From Trigonopsis variabilis (Eukaryota > Ascomycota > Trigonopsidomycetes > Trigonopsidales > Trigonopsidaceae): a DNA stretch of 64,000 bases. Of the stretch, positions 1-9,844 are shown in pieces (positions within the stretch are counted from its first letter, which is position 1; each line of letters begins with the position of its first letter). The notes beneath the pieces were generated by a model that did not search any database, was not told where the DNA came from, and saw nothing but the letters and a program-made list of their open reading frames with translations. The translations under genes and the position numbers were made by a program. The stretch is from positions 806,001-870,000 of the forward strand of contig PPXM03000001.1 of NCBI GenBank assembly GCA_003707065.3, given 5' to 3'.

Positions 1-802
1 ATCAGAAACGCAAGTAACAGTCTTTTGAAAATTACTCAATTCTTGAATAAGCTTACCAGCAACTAAATCCCAGACACAGAGTTTCGGTCCTCCAGCACTC
101 ACAACCACCGTAGGCGAAACAGCAAAGACAGCTTCTACCGGAGCATCTTGAGTGAACGAGGAAGCCAAGCCTGCCCGAGGATCAAAAAGCCGGACGATGC
201 CATCATAACACCCCGAAATCATGAACTGAGAGGCAGAATCAACGAACGTTGCGGCTCGAACGTAGTCTTTGTGATCGTCGAACGTCACTATCGGAGAAGG
301 ATTTGTGATATCCCATAGCCTGAGACATTTATCATCTGAGGCTGACAGGATAGTTGTCCTTTCGGAAGGGTGAAACTGTGTTACGTGAGTGGGAAGTTGT
401 GATGCCGATAGAGAAGCTAAGACCGACCGTGAATGTGTGTCAAAGACTTGAACCAATCCAGAAGCATCTCCAGCAATAATCAACTTGCCATCAGGGCGAA
501 ATTGAGCGCAATATGCAGTATCTTTAAACCGAGTGATGGCTCGCACGGCCTGCCGAGTCTTGCCAGAAAAAATCTGCACCCTTGATCCAGATGTTACTGC
601 AAAATCATACGGCGGAACCGGGCAAAAATTCAAATGTGTGACCGCGGTGTGCTCTTTGACAATAAGAGGGTTCTATAGAGTTAGCACACACAAAGGTTTT
701 CATCCATACTTGAAACGCCCGCCAATAGCGCTGTTCAGGAGTAGTTGATCCTGGAAGAACAGGATTCTTTTCGGGCTGAGGTCGCTGTCGGGGTGCAGCC
801 AT
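1..802 (-). CDS. UTP15: UTP15, U3 snoRNP WD40 protein (3' end outside window)
   Basis: Small-subunit processome component that acts in the nucleolus in early 18S rRNA processing (t-UTP/UtpA complex in yeasts). Exon 1 is 710-802 (ATG at 800-802) and exon 2 is 1-672; the intron 673-709 is 37 nt (GTATGG...GCTAACTCTATAG). Joined, the start reads RYWRAFQ-NPLIVKEHTAVTHLNF, then PYDFAVTSGSRVQIFSGKTR, which matches the family's conserved opening, and WD40 blades follow (ILSASDDKCLRLWD, ISGCYDGIVRLFD). The C-terminal UTP15 domain lies beyond base 1, so the gene is partial. It is divergent from NCE101, with 112 bp between the two starts. Assignment is from recalled family motifs. Confidence 0.88.
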
Positions 803-914
803 CGTGTAGAGAGTAGGGCAGCAGAAAAATTTGGACTGTACCTCCCAGGTAACGATGAAGACGCGCTCACAGACCCGCACTTAGCAACGGCTATCTATCA
901 ACGACCATTGAATC

Positions 915-1114
915 ATGGCTCCTGCTCACTTTCCATATCTAATCTCGAAGTAATGATACAAACACGCATCTTCGCTAACTTCAGATGGTTAGATCCCTTA
1001 TTTGCTACTGGTGTCGGTGTGGCAGCCTTTTGGCTCTATGAAAAGCGAGTCTCACGGGAAGATGGCGAGCGACTATTAGATCTGGTAAAAGATCGATATT
1101 TCCCAAAGAAATGA
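915..1114 (+). CDS. NCE101: NCE101-family small membrane protein
   Basis: Two exons, 915-949 and 985-1114, separated by a 35-nt intron (GTAATG...GCTAACTTCAG). The product is 54 residues. It opens MAPAHFPYLISKWLDPLFA and continues through a hydrophobic segment (TGVGVAAFWLYEKR) to a short charged tail. The ISK-LDPLFA-VG-YLYE pattern and the length are those of the fungal NCE101 family (non-classical export protein 1). Without splicing, the N-terminal ISK is lost, which supports the intron. It ends only 11 bp from the convergent GCP3 gene. The cellular role of the family is poorly defined. Confidence 0.85.
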
Positions 1115-1125
1115 TTGTAAAATAA

Positions 1126-3424
1126 TCAAGAGACGACTGCTGTATTTTCCCTTCGTTGATGTCGACGGTTGACGGCATAAAACTCGTTATAGTTGAACCG
1201 TATGCCGAGAAACCTCATTTCGACATCCTTAGCATAAGCAAGATCACCTAATAACTGATCCATCTGTTTATGAAATCTATGTGCAAGAGATTTGAGGTTA
1301 GTGCGCAGCTGATCAGCGACTAAGTCATTAGGGATTCCGGATTTATCAGCCAATTGATCGACTGAAACTCGATACAAGCTTTCAAGACATTGACAAAACG
1401 CCAACATCTGGTCCAAGAGTTGGCGAAGCTGCTCGAGAAGACTCTCACCGGATGTCGTCTTATAGGTCCCTAGAAGGCCCCTTTTCGATATTCGAGCCAA
1501 GTAATCTTCATGAGCTTTTATAATCTCATCTAAATCGGTATCTGATCGTCCTAGATCCTGGGTCAACTGAGACCATGATGATTCGATAACCTCGTAAACC
1601 ATATAACACTGTAACTCAGAGATAAAGTGGATCATTTCATGGCACAACCCTCGTGAAAGTCTCCAATCAGCTGTAAGAGGACCCCTGAGGAAACGAAGAA
1701 GAGTACGATAGCCTGTAGTGCATCGCCGCCACGCCTGGTTAAGATAATATTCGACTCGCTTTAAATGCCAGAGAAAATTGAAAATCTTGAGGTACTCCCG
1801 AGAGGCATGAGCATTGATTACGACATCTAAGGGATGTCCGACCTTGTATTCTAGGGTGAAGATTTCCCATCCGAGTTCGCCATGTGACAACTCCAGCATT
1901 CTTGCATCGAGACTACTGAGGACACTAGGAGAGTCATACTGTGCATTAGAGGTCCTGATAGCAGTCTCTAGGGCGGCTGTAAGAGTATGACGATATAGAT
2001 TCGCAGCAGGCCTATCCAGTAAAGAAGCCAAAGAATCGACTAGCTGCGATATGAAATCGCCTCGCCCAAGGAAAAGATAGTCTTTGAGTGCTTGAAGGTG
2101 AAGAGGCAATTCAAACTCTGACATGAGTAGATAGTGAAGATGGGTGGTCGTGACTTTATAGGCGTCATTAATGATTCTTTGAAAAGTCTCGGATTCGCTA
2201 TAAGATAGCGATCGATCTTCTCCATCTAATTTCAGATCTCTACCAGTACTCTTAATGAAACGAAGACCTTGTCCGATATGGAAGATCTTATTAGCAAGAT
2301 CCCGATCAAAGAAAGAGGGAATCATGTCATCAATAAGAATAAATTTTCCCTCCCAGATAGCATCTGAATCGCCTAATCGAACAAAGAACTCCTGGTGAGA
2401 ATCCATTAACTCACCGCGGAAGACCCATTGTTCTAGGATATCCATGAAAGGTTGACAAGAAGAGTTCAGAACACGATAGCATAATTGGTGAACATATCCA
2501 TTACCATGTTTTGATAAAGAATCCAATTGAGAGAGTAATAGTCCACCATATTTCTCCTGAATCCGTTCAGTCATTAGTTTCAGCACGCGTAAACCAAGAA
2601 TGGCATCTTGCAGCCAGATTAGTGATCTCCTTAACGTGATTGGATTCATCTTGGAGGGATTGGATATTCCATTTTTTATTTCTTCCTCTAATGTTGTGAC
2701 TAGTATCAGATAATTTTGAAGTTCATCATCCAAAGCACTTTTAAAAGCCTGCTGAATCAATCCTTTCCCACTGGAATGAGTGCTGCAGTAGTTTTTAAGG
2801 AATTTATAAAGCAAAGAAGCTTCGCTTATATCAGTCAAGACACAGACGGTTGAAGAGAAAATAGAATGAGGTAGGTTGACAGAGTTAGAGCCGCTGAGCG
2901 GAAACTCTTTTGACTGAAGGCCCTGAAGCAAGTAAGGAAGATCCATTAGGAGAGCGTCTTCCCTGGATTGTGCTGGCTTGAAGTATTCATCTATAATCTC
3001 TTGAACTGTCAATCGAGAGGGATCAAGATTGACGACCTCTTCCTTGGCATTATTATCTTCCACCCCCGCGAGTCCACTCAGAATTGACAATCCTAGAAGA
3101 AGTTCCGTTTGGTTGTGAATATCAGCTTGGGAATTTAAGCGCGAAGCTAAATTAGAGAACCGTAGAGCTCTATCAGACTGTCCCTGTCTTAACACTGTCA
3201 TTAGATTATCTTAAAAAAACCTGGTTTCCTCACACTGCAGTGTAATCGATCTTTGAATCGTCGAAAAGTCTTCAGTAGTCGATGATTTTCTAGACGGTCA
3301 GCGAGCCTCAAAGAAGTCCCCACTCGATAATTGAGATTAACTTCTCTTTTATTGATAATATTTCATCCTGTGATGCATCTGGAGCAATTAGTAACCGGAT
3401 TAAGGCATCCAGGATTTCATCCAT
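1126..3424 (-). CDS. alp6: gamma-tubulin complex component 3 (GCP3/Alp6/Spc98)
   Basis: Subunit of the gamma-tubulin small complex that nucleates microtubules at spindle pole bodies. Exons on the minus strand are 3324-3424, 3234-3289 and 1126-3194; introns are 34 nt (GTGGGG...CTGACCGTCTAG) and 39 nt (GTGAGG...CTAATGACAG). The product is about 741 residues. The two small 5' exons supply an N-terminus (MDEILDALIRLLIAP, then TTEDFSTIQRSITLQLLRQG) that aligns with the start of animal GCP3, so the ATG at 3424 is preferred over the in-frame ATG at 3201. Diagnostic blocks are RGELMDSHQEFFVRL, MIPSFFDRDLANKIFHIGQGLRFI and the C-terminal MRFLGIRFNYNEFYA, which favour GCP3 over GCP2. Confidence 0.85.
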
Positions 3425-4322
3425 AGTCTGCTGCGAGGTTGTCGGTCACCTTTACGTGACATGCGACGCGACCGAGTTGAGTGTTCAGACCAAAGACTAC
3501 TTGACGCGCAGCGCCTAAATTGAAATTGTTGCTAAGTTTATTTGGTCTTTTCTTAGATGGCTGTAAATGAATTGTTGTTCGTTACGATTTTGCAGTCTAT
3601 GTGTCCAAGAAAGGCTCCATTTTCGATGTCTCAGTTTTGAATCTCCATAGGACGAAGTGATCACATCCGTTAAAGACGTTCGTTGACCAGCAATGTTCAT
3701 ACATTAATCTTATCGACTTCCTCCTGTTCACCATCTGCATGCAGGATCATCAAATCGCGGCAGCAATGGCTACGACCAGAGGAAAGCTCCTAGAAGATTG
3801 GATTAGTTTGGCGATTCAATACTCAATTACGCGTTCTTCACTTCGGTCATATCGCAAGGTGTAAATGTGTGTGCTCCTAAAAGATTTCTTAATCAAGTAT
3901 GCTGAGCTAGACAGGTATTTTCTCAAGCGAAATGCCCTCCAGACTATTCCAATTCCTAGCTTAGTATGAGCGCAATTTAAATAGCGTGAATATTTTTATG
4001 CACCGCATCCCCACGGTAGCAAGTGGCTTTCGTGAGAAGGGTCGTTGCTTATAGTGAGACGGCAACGCGAAAGAATAATATCAAGTAGTTCGGATCACCA
4101 CAATTATCTTCCTAAAAATGCATCTTACAACTAATCATTTGCCTGGTCATACGTAGACTGGGTCCAGTGTTTCTCGGTAAATATAGCTTCACCAAAGAAG
4201 CTAGTCTTCTTCGAGAAGTGAAACAGGTAGATCAGCATCGATACGAATTATAGACAAAGGGCTTACGATTCCAACTCTATCTTCGCAAACTGTTGGTTAT
4301 CTGGGTCCCTGAAAAGTAAGAA

Positions 4323-4330
4323 TGACGTCA
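4323..4330. promoter_or_regulatory. CRE palindrome TGACGTCA
   Basis: Perfect eight-base ATF/CREB site about 820 bp upstream of the atf1 start codon. Atf1-type bZIP proteins bind this sequence, so autoregulation is possible. One such palindrome is expected by chance in about 65 kb of random sequence, so position is the only support. Confidence 0.35.
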
Positions 4331-4989
4331 CCTGCTGTCTCGCTCTTCATGCTTTAGGTTGGTCTTTAGAGGGAACATAATCAAACATAAATGGGCAAAT
4401 CAACATGTGATTGAATATTCGAAATCATTAAGTCTTCATGATTCTCCCTGGATATTTTACAATAGCCAACCTTGTGATCGCTAGGGGTCGGTCAGTGAGT
4501 CGACTCGATCTAATGTGATTGGCGCTGCTATTGATGCAATTGGCCAGCTAAAGGGCAAAAAAAACTGATTGAATCTAAACAAGACCATTGTGAAGAGAGT
4601 AGAGGTGATTTCAAGGCTACTGAGCCCTCATTCGAGCTTGGATGCAATCGGTCACCATACCGATCTGTTGCCTTTAATATCTAGCGAGAATGGTTGAAAG
4701 GAATCATACGATTGAAAACGTTACCGATTGCCCGAATGTTGTGTTATGATTATAATCTTAAGCAAACTAATCTAGAACATGTGTTGATCGTTGCAGACCA
4801 CCAATTAGGTCATCCTTCGTCGAACACTTACGAAATTATGCTTTTGTCCTGTCTTTGATTATCTCGAAAACTGGCATGGTTAAGCAGCTAAGGTAAATTA
4901 GAAAAGCCATCTGCGAGGGATAGGATTCACTTATCCCCTTGTCCCGTCACGAGCATCAGAACCTTGTATCACATATCTCCGCGGGGTTA

Positions 4990-5142
4990 ATGGGTACGAT
5001 GGCAAAACGTAACATCACTTATGCCACAACTAGATGCTCCTGTTATCCTCCTTCACTCCTCTACGTCATCCACTTTTCCATCGCCGGGATCTATTATAAC
5101 CATTTTCTGCGGCTCTCGTTGGCTCTAGTGTACGCCGTCTAA
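4990..5142 (+). promoter_or_regulatory. possible upstream ORF in the atf1 leader
   Basis: An ATG-initiated 50-codon frame (MGTMAKRNITYATTRC...) that ends three bases before the atf1 start codon. If the leader is transcribed this far it would be a close-spaced uORF. Nothing shows that it is translated. Confidence 0.25.
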
Positions 5143-5145
5143 AAG

Positions 5146-6569
5146 ATGTCTTCTGTTTCAAAGAGTGCACAACCTCAAGGTAGAGAAAGAAACACAAAGA
5201 CTGTTGACTAACATTCTAGATCCTAAAGTACCATCTGCGACACCACCAATCCTACCTACTCCAGATTTCTTGAGTCGGAATTCGGTAACTTAGATGGCCA
5301 CTGCTCATCTAACTCTAGGCAAATTCAAATTCGCGTTCATTCGATATGGAACCCAATCCTTTCGAGCAATCCTTTGCCAAGAATGCTGGAGATTCAAATA
5401 AGAAAGTCCTACCTCCGGTTTCTTCTATAACCTCACCTGCGCCAAATGTAGGGACTCCCGGCTTTTCATGGGCCTCAGGGTTCCGCGGAGGGCCCCTTTC
5501 CCCTGCTTTACTCGTGGGTCCTGAAGCTCAAGCTGCTCTAAGTCTGGATGGTTTAAGGACTGGTCTCACGCCAAACGAGTCTGGTATACGCACAGGCCTG
5601 ACTCCCGGCGGAAGTGGATCCATGTTCCCTGCTCCTAGTCCTACCACGGCTGCTTTATTTGGCTTAGGTGAAGGGCCTGGAATGATTCCTTCTCCATCTC
5701 TGTTTCTCTCGCCTCGTAATCAAACAAGTTCTCAGAATCAGAGCTATCCGCGTCAAGATACCTTTTCGGAACAAAGCGCAGCTGCAAATGGACTATTCAT
5801 GCTCAGTCAAGGACAACCATCATACCAACAACAAGTCCCTCGATCCCATCCGATGTCGCAAGTTCCGGATGCATCCCGGCAACAAAATGATCTTCAACAG
5901 CAGAAGGTGGGAATCAAAAGAGAGAGTCCACTGGACGAACAGCAACGACCTACGAGAAAAAGTACAAGGACAAGCCGCAGCAGGGCAAATTTTAGCCAAT
6001 ACGATGAAAAAGAGGAGGAGACTTCACTCTCCGGAGAGTCCATCGAAGAGCAACGAGAGGAGGGTCAAGAACGACGCCAGACTAGAACTGCCGGCAAGCG
6101 GCGGAGTAAGGTGCCCTCTCCTGATCCCCCGAGTGCCACAAAGAGACGTCGGAATGGCAAGTCGGCGAGAGAGAGTGAGGAGCCTGAGAAAGATGACAAA
6201 AGGAACAAGACGGATAATAAAAAGCTTAGTGAAGAAGAAAAAAGGCGCAATTTCCTTGAGCGGAATCGTATTGCTGCATTGAAATGCCGTCAGCGCAAGA
6301 AGCAGTGGCTCGCGAACCTACAAAACCGAATTGAATTTCTTACCAATGAGAATGAGTCACTGGGCGCTCAGATTCAAAGTCTCCAAGAACAAATGGTAGC
6401 TCTAAGATCTTTGTTGACAATGCATAAGGATTGCTCCATGAGCCAGATTGCTCCTATTCCTCTTGATTTGTTAAACGGTGAAGTTAATAACTATCAGGCA
6501 ATGTCTCAGCAGGGTCCTGATGACTCAATGGCTGATGTTCCTGCAGTATCAGTTACATCTGTCGGATAA
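5146..6569 (+). CDS. atf1: Atf1/AtfA stress-response bZIP transcription factor
   Basis: Nuclear bZIP activator, the usual target of the Sty1/Hog1 stress MAPK. Exons are 5146-5179, 5220-5284 and 5319-6569; introns of 40 and 34 nt each have a clear TAAC branch. The product is 449 residues. The spliced N-terminus has PPILPTPDFLSRNS, then DMEPNPFEQSF and PPVSSITSPAP, the conserved Aft1 N-terminal (osmotic-stress) region, followed by SGIRTGLTPGGSGSMFPAPSP, the HRA-type region. The bZIP is near residues 335-405: basic region ERNRIAALKCRQRKKQW, then heptad leucines. The middle is Gln-rich and acidic, with a Lys/Arg-rich stretch. Starting at the later ATG (5346) would cut off the conserved PTPD segment. 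Confidence 0.92.
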
Positions 6570-7145
6570 GAACCGAAGATAAAATGTACATATGTGGTGA
6601 GCAGTGCAGGACTTGCTCGCAGGTGATAGATTGTATGAGGTCGGTTATTATCTTTGCCGGAATGTATATTGGTTTTATTAAACAGGAATAGCAGCTTATT
6701 ATCTCACTATTGCCAGTTACGCTTCTCACAATTGGAACAAGACCACATGTTAACGAACGCGGAACTGTTACCTTCCCCGTAATGGGTAAGACTACATTAC
6801 TGGGAATAGTTCAAAACGTAAAGATTTTCAAATTTTTGACTGTCTATACCGACCGTATGTCATACTGCTGTTCACAGCCAACATGAAAGTATCGTTCAGT
6901 ATGAATCGTTAGGGTAGTGGCACCAGGCCGCGTCAGGATATTCGCACCTAATAGTAGAAAGTAACAATAAGGTACCTCTAAAGCAAATTAGCTATAGAAA
7001 TATGTCTCTTCTCGTTGAAAGGATGGAAGGCATTGCTCTCGCGTTAGAAGACTTCACACCTATAGTTGCTCCATTAGGATCGCTTACCCGGACGTTGCTT
7101 GCACGTTTGAACGACTCGGTAGCTTTCAGTGGGGAATCACTCGGA
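6570..7145. other. intergenic, atf1 to MSF1
   Basis: About 575 bp covering the atf1 3' flank and the MSF1 promoter. An in-frame ATG at 7002 could lengthen MSF1 (see that entry). No other gene or motif is evident. Confidence 0.5.
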
Positions 7146-8444
7146 ATGCGGATCAAAATCCCTCGACAGTTTATAAGGTGTAAATCCACTCTTCGTCTTC
7201 TGGGGGTAGACTATGAACGCGACGAGATTACCAATGTCCCAGAATCGATTGCTTCGCTTGTTGAGCGTCAAGGTTTACATCGTCAACCTGGACATCCTCT
7301 TCAAATTCTCCGAGATCTAATTACTCAAACAATGGATAAAAGATTTCCAGGCCAGTATATGTCGTATCCGGATATTCCCCCCGTTGTCACGACTGGACAA
7401 AATTTCGATGGACTATGCTTTCCTCCTGATCATCCTGGAAGAAGCCCCGTGGACACCTACTACGTGAATAAAAGCACAGTTTTGCGGACTCATACTTCTG
7501 CTCATCAAGTAGAGACATTTAATCTTAATGCGTCTCCTGGGTATCTTGTGTTTGCAGACGTATACAGACGCGATACAATTGATAGATCTCACTTCCCGGT
7601 CTTCCATCAGCTAGAGGGCGCCTATGCATGGGACAGAAACAGATTTGAATCTAGTGAGGCAATGATTGGTTCCATTAAGGCTGAAACTGATCGCATTGTC
7701 TTACCAAAAGAAGTCACCTTTAGTGATCCTTACCCTAGTGCCACAGAATCGAATCCTTTACAACCTGAGCATACATCAAAAGAGAGCCAAGTAGTTGGTA
7801 ACCATTTAAAGAGGACGTTGGAAGCCTTGGTTTCGGATTTATTCCTTACCTTTTCTAGAGCTCGTGGAGAGAAAGAGCCTCTAGAAGTTCGATGGGTTGA
7901 GGCTTATTTTCCTTTCACTTCCCCTTCGTGGGAGATGGAGGTTTACTGGCAAGGCGAATGGCTCGAGATTCTGGGGTCAGGTGTCGTGCGACACAATGTC
8001 ATGGTGAACGCAGGGCGACCAAATGCAATTGGTTGGGCATTCGGTGTAGGATTGGAGCGATTGGCAATGGTTCTATTCGGAATTCCCGATATCAGATTGT
8101 TTTGGACTCTGGATCCTCGATTCTTAAAACAGTTTGCTCCCGGGAAATTCACTAGGTTTGAGCCATATTCCAAATACCCCTCATCTTCAAGAGACGTTGC
8201 ATTCTGGCTGCCTGATACTGGCTTTGAGGAAAACGACCTCATGGCGATCATCCGAGATATAGCCCGTGATCTTGTTCAAGGAGTAGAGTTAGTGGATCAA
8301 TTTGAAAAGAAAGGGAGAAAATCGCATTGCTATCGAATCACTTATCAATCTATGGATCGGTCGTTGGTGAATGACGAGATAAATGAACTGCAAACGAAAA
8401 TCAATAAGACTCTAGCTCAGGAAATGAAGGTGGTGATTAGGTGA
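7146..8444 (+). CDS. MSF1: mitochondrial phenylalanyl-tRNA synthetase, monomeric
   Basis: Charges mitochondrial tRNA-Phe. It is a class II synthetase with a C-terminal anticodon-binding (FDX-ACB) domain. Visible motifs are HPLQILRDLI, the motif-2 region STVLRTHTSAHQ and VFADVYRRDTIDRSHFPVFHQLEG, motif 3 GWAFGVGLERLAMVLFGIPDIRLFW, and a tail with KYPSSSRDVAFWLP and GRKSHCYRITYQSMDRSL. I chose the ATG at 7146 because it gives MRIKIPRQFIRCKSTLRLLG, a basic presequence without acidic residues, followed directly by the conserved start GVDYERDEITNVPESI. The product is 432 residues. An in-frame ATG at 7002 would add 48 residues that do not resemble a targeting peptide. No introns are needed. Confidence 0.9.
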   Translation: MRIKIPRQFIRCKSTLRLLGVDYERDEITNVPESIASLVERQGLHRQPGHPLQILRDLITQTMDKRFPGQYMSYPDIPPVVTTGQNFDGLCFPPDHPGRSPVDTYYVNKSTVLRTHTSAHQVETFNLNASPGYLVFADVYRRDTIDRSHFPVFHQLEGAYAWDRNRFESSEAMIGSIKAETDRIVLPKEVTFSDPYPSATESNPLQPEHTSKESQVVGNHLKRTLEALVSDLFLTFSRARGEKEPLEVRWVEAYFPFTSPSWEMEVYWQGEWLEILGSGVVRHNVMVNAGRPNAIGWAFGVGLERLAMVLFGIPDIRLFWTLDPRFLKQFAPGKFTRFEPYSKYPSSSRDVAFWLPDTGFEENDLMAIIRDIARDLVQGVELVDQFEKKGRKSHCYRITYQSMDRSLVNDEINELQTKINKTLAQEMKVVIR

Positions 8445-8561
8445 AGACAAGGAAAATCCTCCTTCTACATTTATACAGTTGTAAATAGGTTAAGCATCAC
8501 ACGCACAGTGTCATAGATATCATCAAGTGGTGGCATTAAATATGTACATTTGAACTTATAT

Positions 8562-9284
8562 TCATTTCTCTCCTGCCTTGACAACGCCAACCTTAGCAGC
8601 TCGTAAGACCCTGTCTTTAAGCTTGAACCCATTCTGTTGCACAAAAAACACGGTTCCGGGTTCCTTGTCCGGTTGGGCAATTTCAAAGGTCGCTTCATGG
8701 CTATGGGGATCAAATTTTTCACCAATAGGATCAAATTTGACAAGCCCGTGTTTAGCCAAAGTCTTCTCAAAAATGTTCTGAGTCATTTTGATTCCATCAT
8801 AAAGATCTCTCAAGACTTTGTGTTTTTCGTCGTTGGATTCGCGCATATCTTCTGGAACGGCCCCGAGCGCACGGTCGAAATTGTCAACCGAGTCCACCAG
8901 ATCCTTAGCAAATTGAGCTATGGCATATTCCTTCGCTGCTGTGGACTCCCGTTTGGTCACACTTTGAAGGTTCCGGAAATCCGCTACCTGTCGCAGATAT
9001 TTATCTTGCAATTCAGCAATCGCTTTATCCTTAGCATCAAGCGCCTCCTTCAATTTTTCCAGCTCAGTCTTTTCCCCAGTTTGTTGCACTTCTGCGTTTT
9101 CACTTTCTCCTTGCTCGCTGGATCCAGTACCAGTCGACGTCTGGTTCTTCGCCTCTGATGATTGATGACGAACGTATCTAGCCAAATCTGACGGACGAGC
9201 CATCCTCATAATAGGATTGATCATTAATCCATTTCTAGGGATAGTCCGACGACCCATAGCTCTAAAAAGTCCTGTTCTCAACAT
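8562..9284 (-). CDS. mge1: mitochondrial GrpE, nucleotide-exchange factor of Hsp70
   Basis: Mge1 releases ADP from mitochondrial Hsp70 (Ssc1) during import and folding. The 240-residue product starts with an Arg-rich presequence (MLRTGLFRAMGRRTIPRNG), then a low-complexity spacer, a coiled coil (residues 72-110) and the GrpE core. Core motifs are DKYLRQVADFRNLQSVTKRE, FAKDLVDSVDNFDRAL, FDPIGEKFDPHSHEA and the terminal signature LKDRVLRAAKVGVVK. It is a single exon with length typical of fungal Mge1. It converges with MSF1 (117 bp apart) and diverges from the small gene at 9484. Confidence 0.95.
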   Translation of the reverse strand: MLRTGLFRAMGRRTIPRNGLMINPIMRMARPSDLARYVRHQSSEAKNQTSTGTGSSEQGESENAEVQQTGEKTELEKLKEALDAKDKAIAELQDKYLRQVADFRNLQSVTKRESTAAKEYAIAQFAKDLVDSVDNFDRALGAVPEDMRESNDEKHKVLRDLYDGIKMTQNIFEKTLAKHGLVKFDPIGEKFDPHSHEATFEIAQPDKEPGTVFFVQQNGFKLKDRVLRAAKVGVVKAGEK

Positions 9285-9483
9285 TTTGTAGTCTGTATAG
9301 AAAATTTCGTTACCAAGCTCGAGGAAATTCTAATAGTGCGCGGGGCCGTTACTACATCGGCTGTGGCCCATCGGTGACAACGGCAGTCCATCTATTGCTC
9401 AGTCAGCCGACTCACACCAGGACCTCCTCCTCCTCCTCGGTAATAAGATTCTCTTGTCCTGAAATGCTCTCTTGTTGATCACT

Positions 9484-9804
9484 ATGGAACAACCTTTATC
9501 CTCGTACATTGCCCATTTGGAACAAATAATCGTTAATGATGCTGATGTAATGGCAAAAGATATAGATAACTGTGCTAGTCGCAACATTGCTCTTTCTCAG
9601 CATGTGGACGGCAAACTTTCAGAATTAGACAAGTTAGACGATGTGATTCTAAAGGATGGCCTGATTAATGACGAAATCAAGGAATATGGCCGTCAAGTTG
9701 AAGAAGTCTTGGCTAAGCTCGATCAACTGGATAGGCTTGTTGGCGAGATTGATGAATGGACTCAGGAACTCTACATCAAATTGAGGCACCTTAGAACTAA
9801 TTGA
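9484..9804 (+). CDS. small coiled-coil protein, BLOC-1 subunit 2-like
   Basis: A 106-residue, largely helical protein (MEQPLSSYIAHLEQIIVNDA...). The heptad pattern and the end LDQLDRLVGEIDEWTQELYIKLRHL resemble the C-terminal helix of BLOC1S2-type subunits, which take part in endosomal BLOC-1/BORC complexes. The ATG at 9484 is the only ATG opening the frame. There is no intron. The gene ends 40 bp from the convergent RFC1 stop. It could instead be another short coiled-coil subunit (for example a kinetochore or DASH component), so the family is tentative while the coding status is good. Confidence 0.6.
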   Translation: MEQPLSSYIAHLEQIIVNDADVMAKDIDNCASRNIALSQHVDGKLSELDKLDDVILKDGLINDEIKEYGRQVEEVLAKLDQLDRLVGEIDEWTQELYIKLRHLRTN

Positions 9805-9844
9805 CTATAACTATTTGTATGATCGATCCTTAAGATTGTCCATG

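Larger units (their letters stand above)
3425..5145. other. long intergenic region upstream of atf1
   Basis: About 1.7 kb between the divergent starts of GCP3 and atf1. No convincing gene is visible. It holds a perfect CRE palindrome (4323-4330), a half-CRE TACGTCA (5062-5068) and a small upstream ORF (4990-5142). A long control region is typical for stress regulators; the rest shows nothing I can name. Confidence 0.6.

Noticed and set aside
3515-3700. 61-codon frame upstream of GCP3
   Set aside because: No motif; GCP3 already has a good ATG at 3424 and no donor links the two.
5788-6282. 164-codon plus-strand frame inside atf1
   Set aside because: A shadow of the Gln/Lys-rich atf1 coding sequence; the atf1 frame carries the conserved domains.
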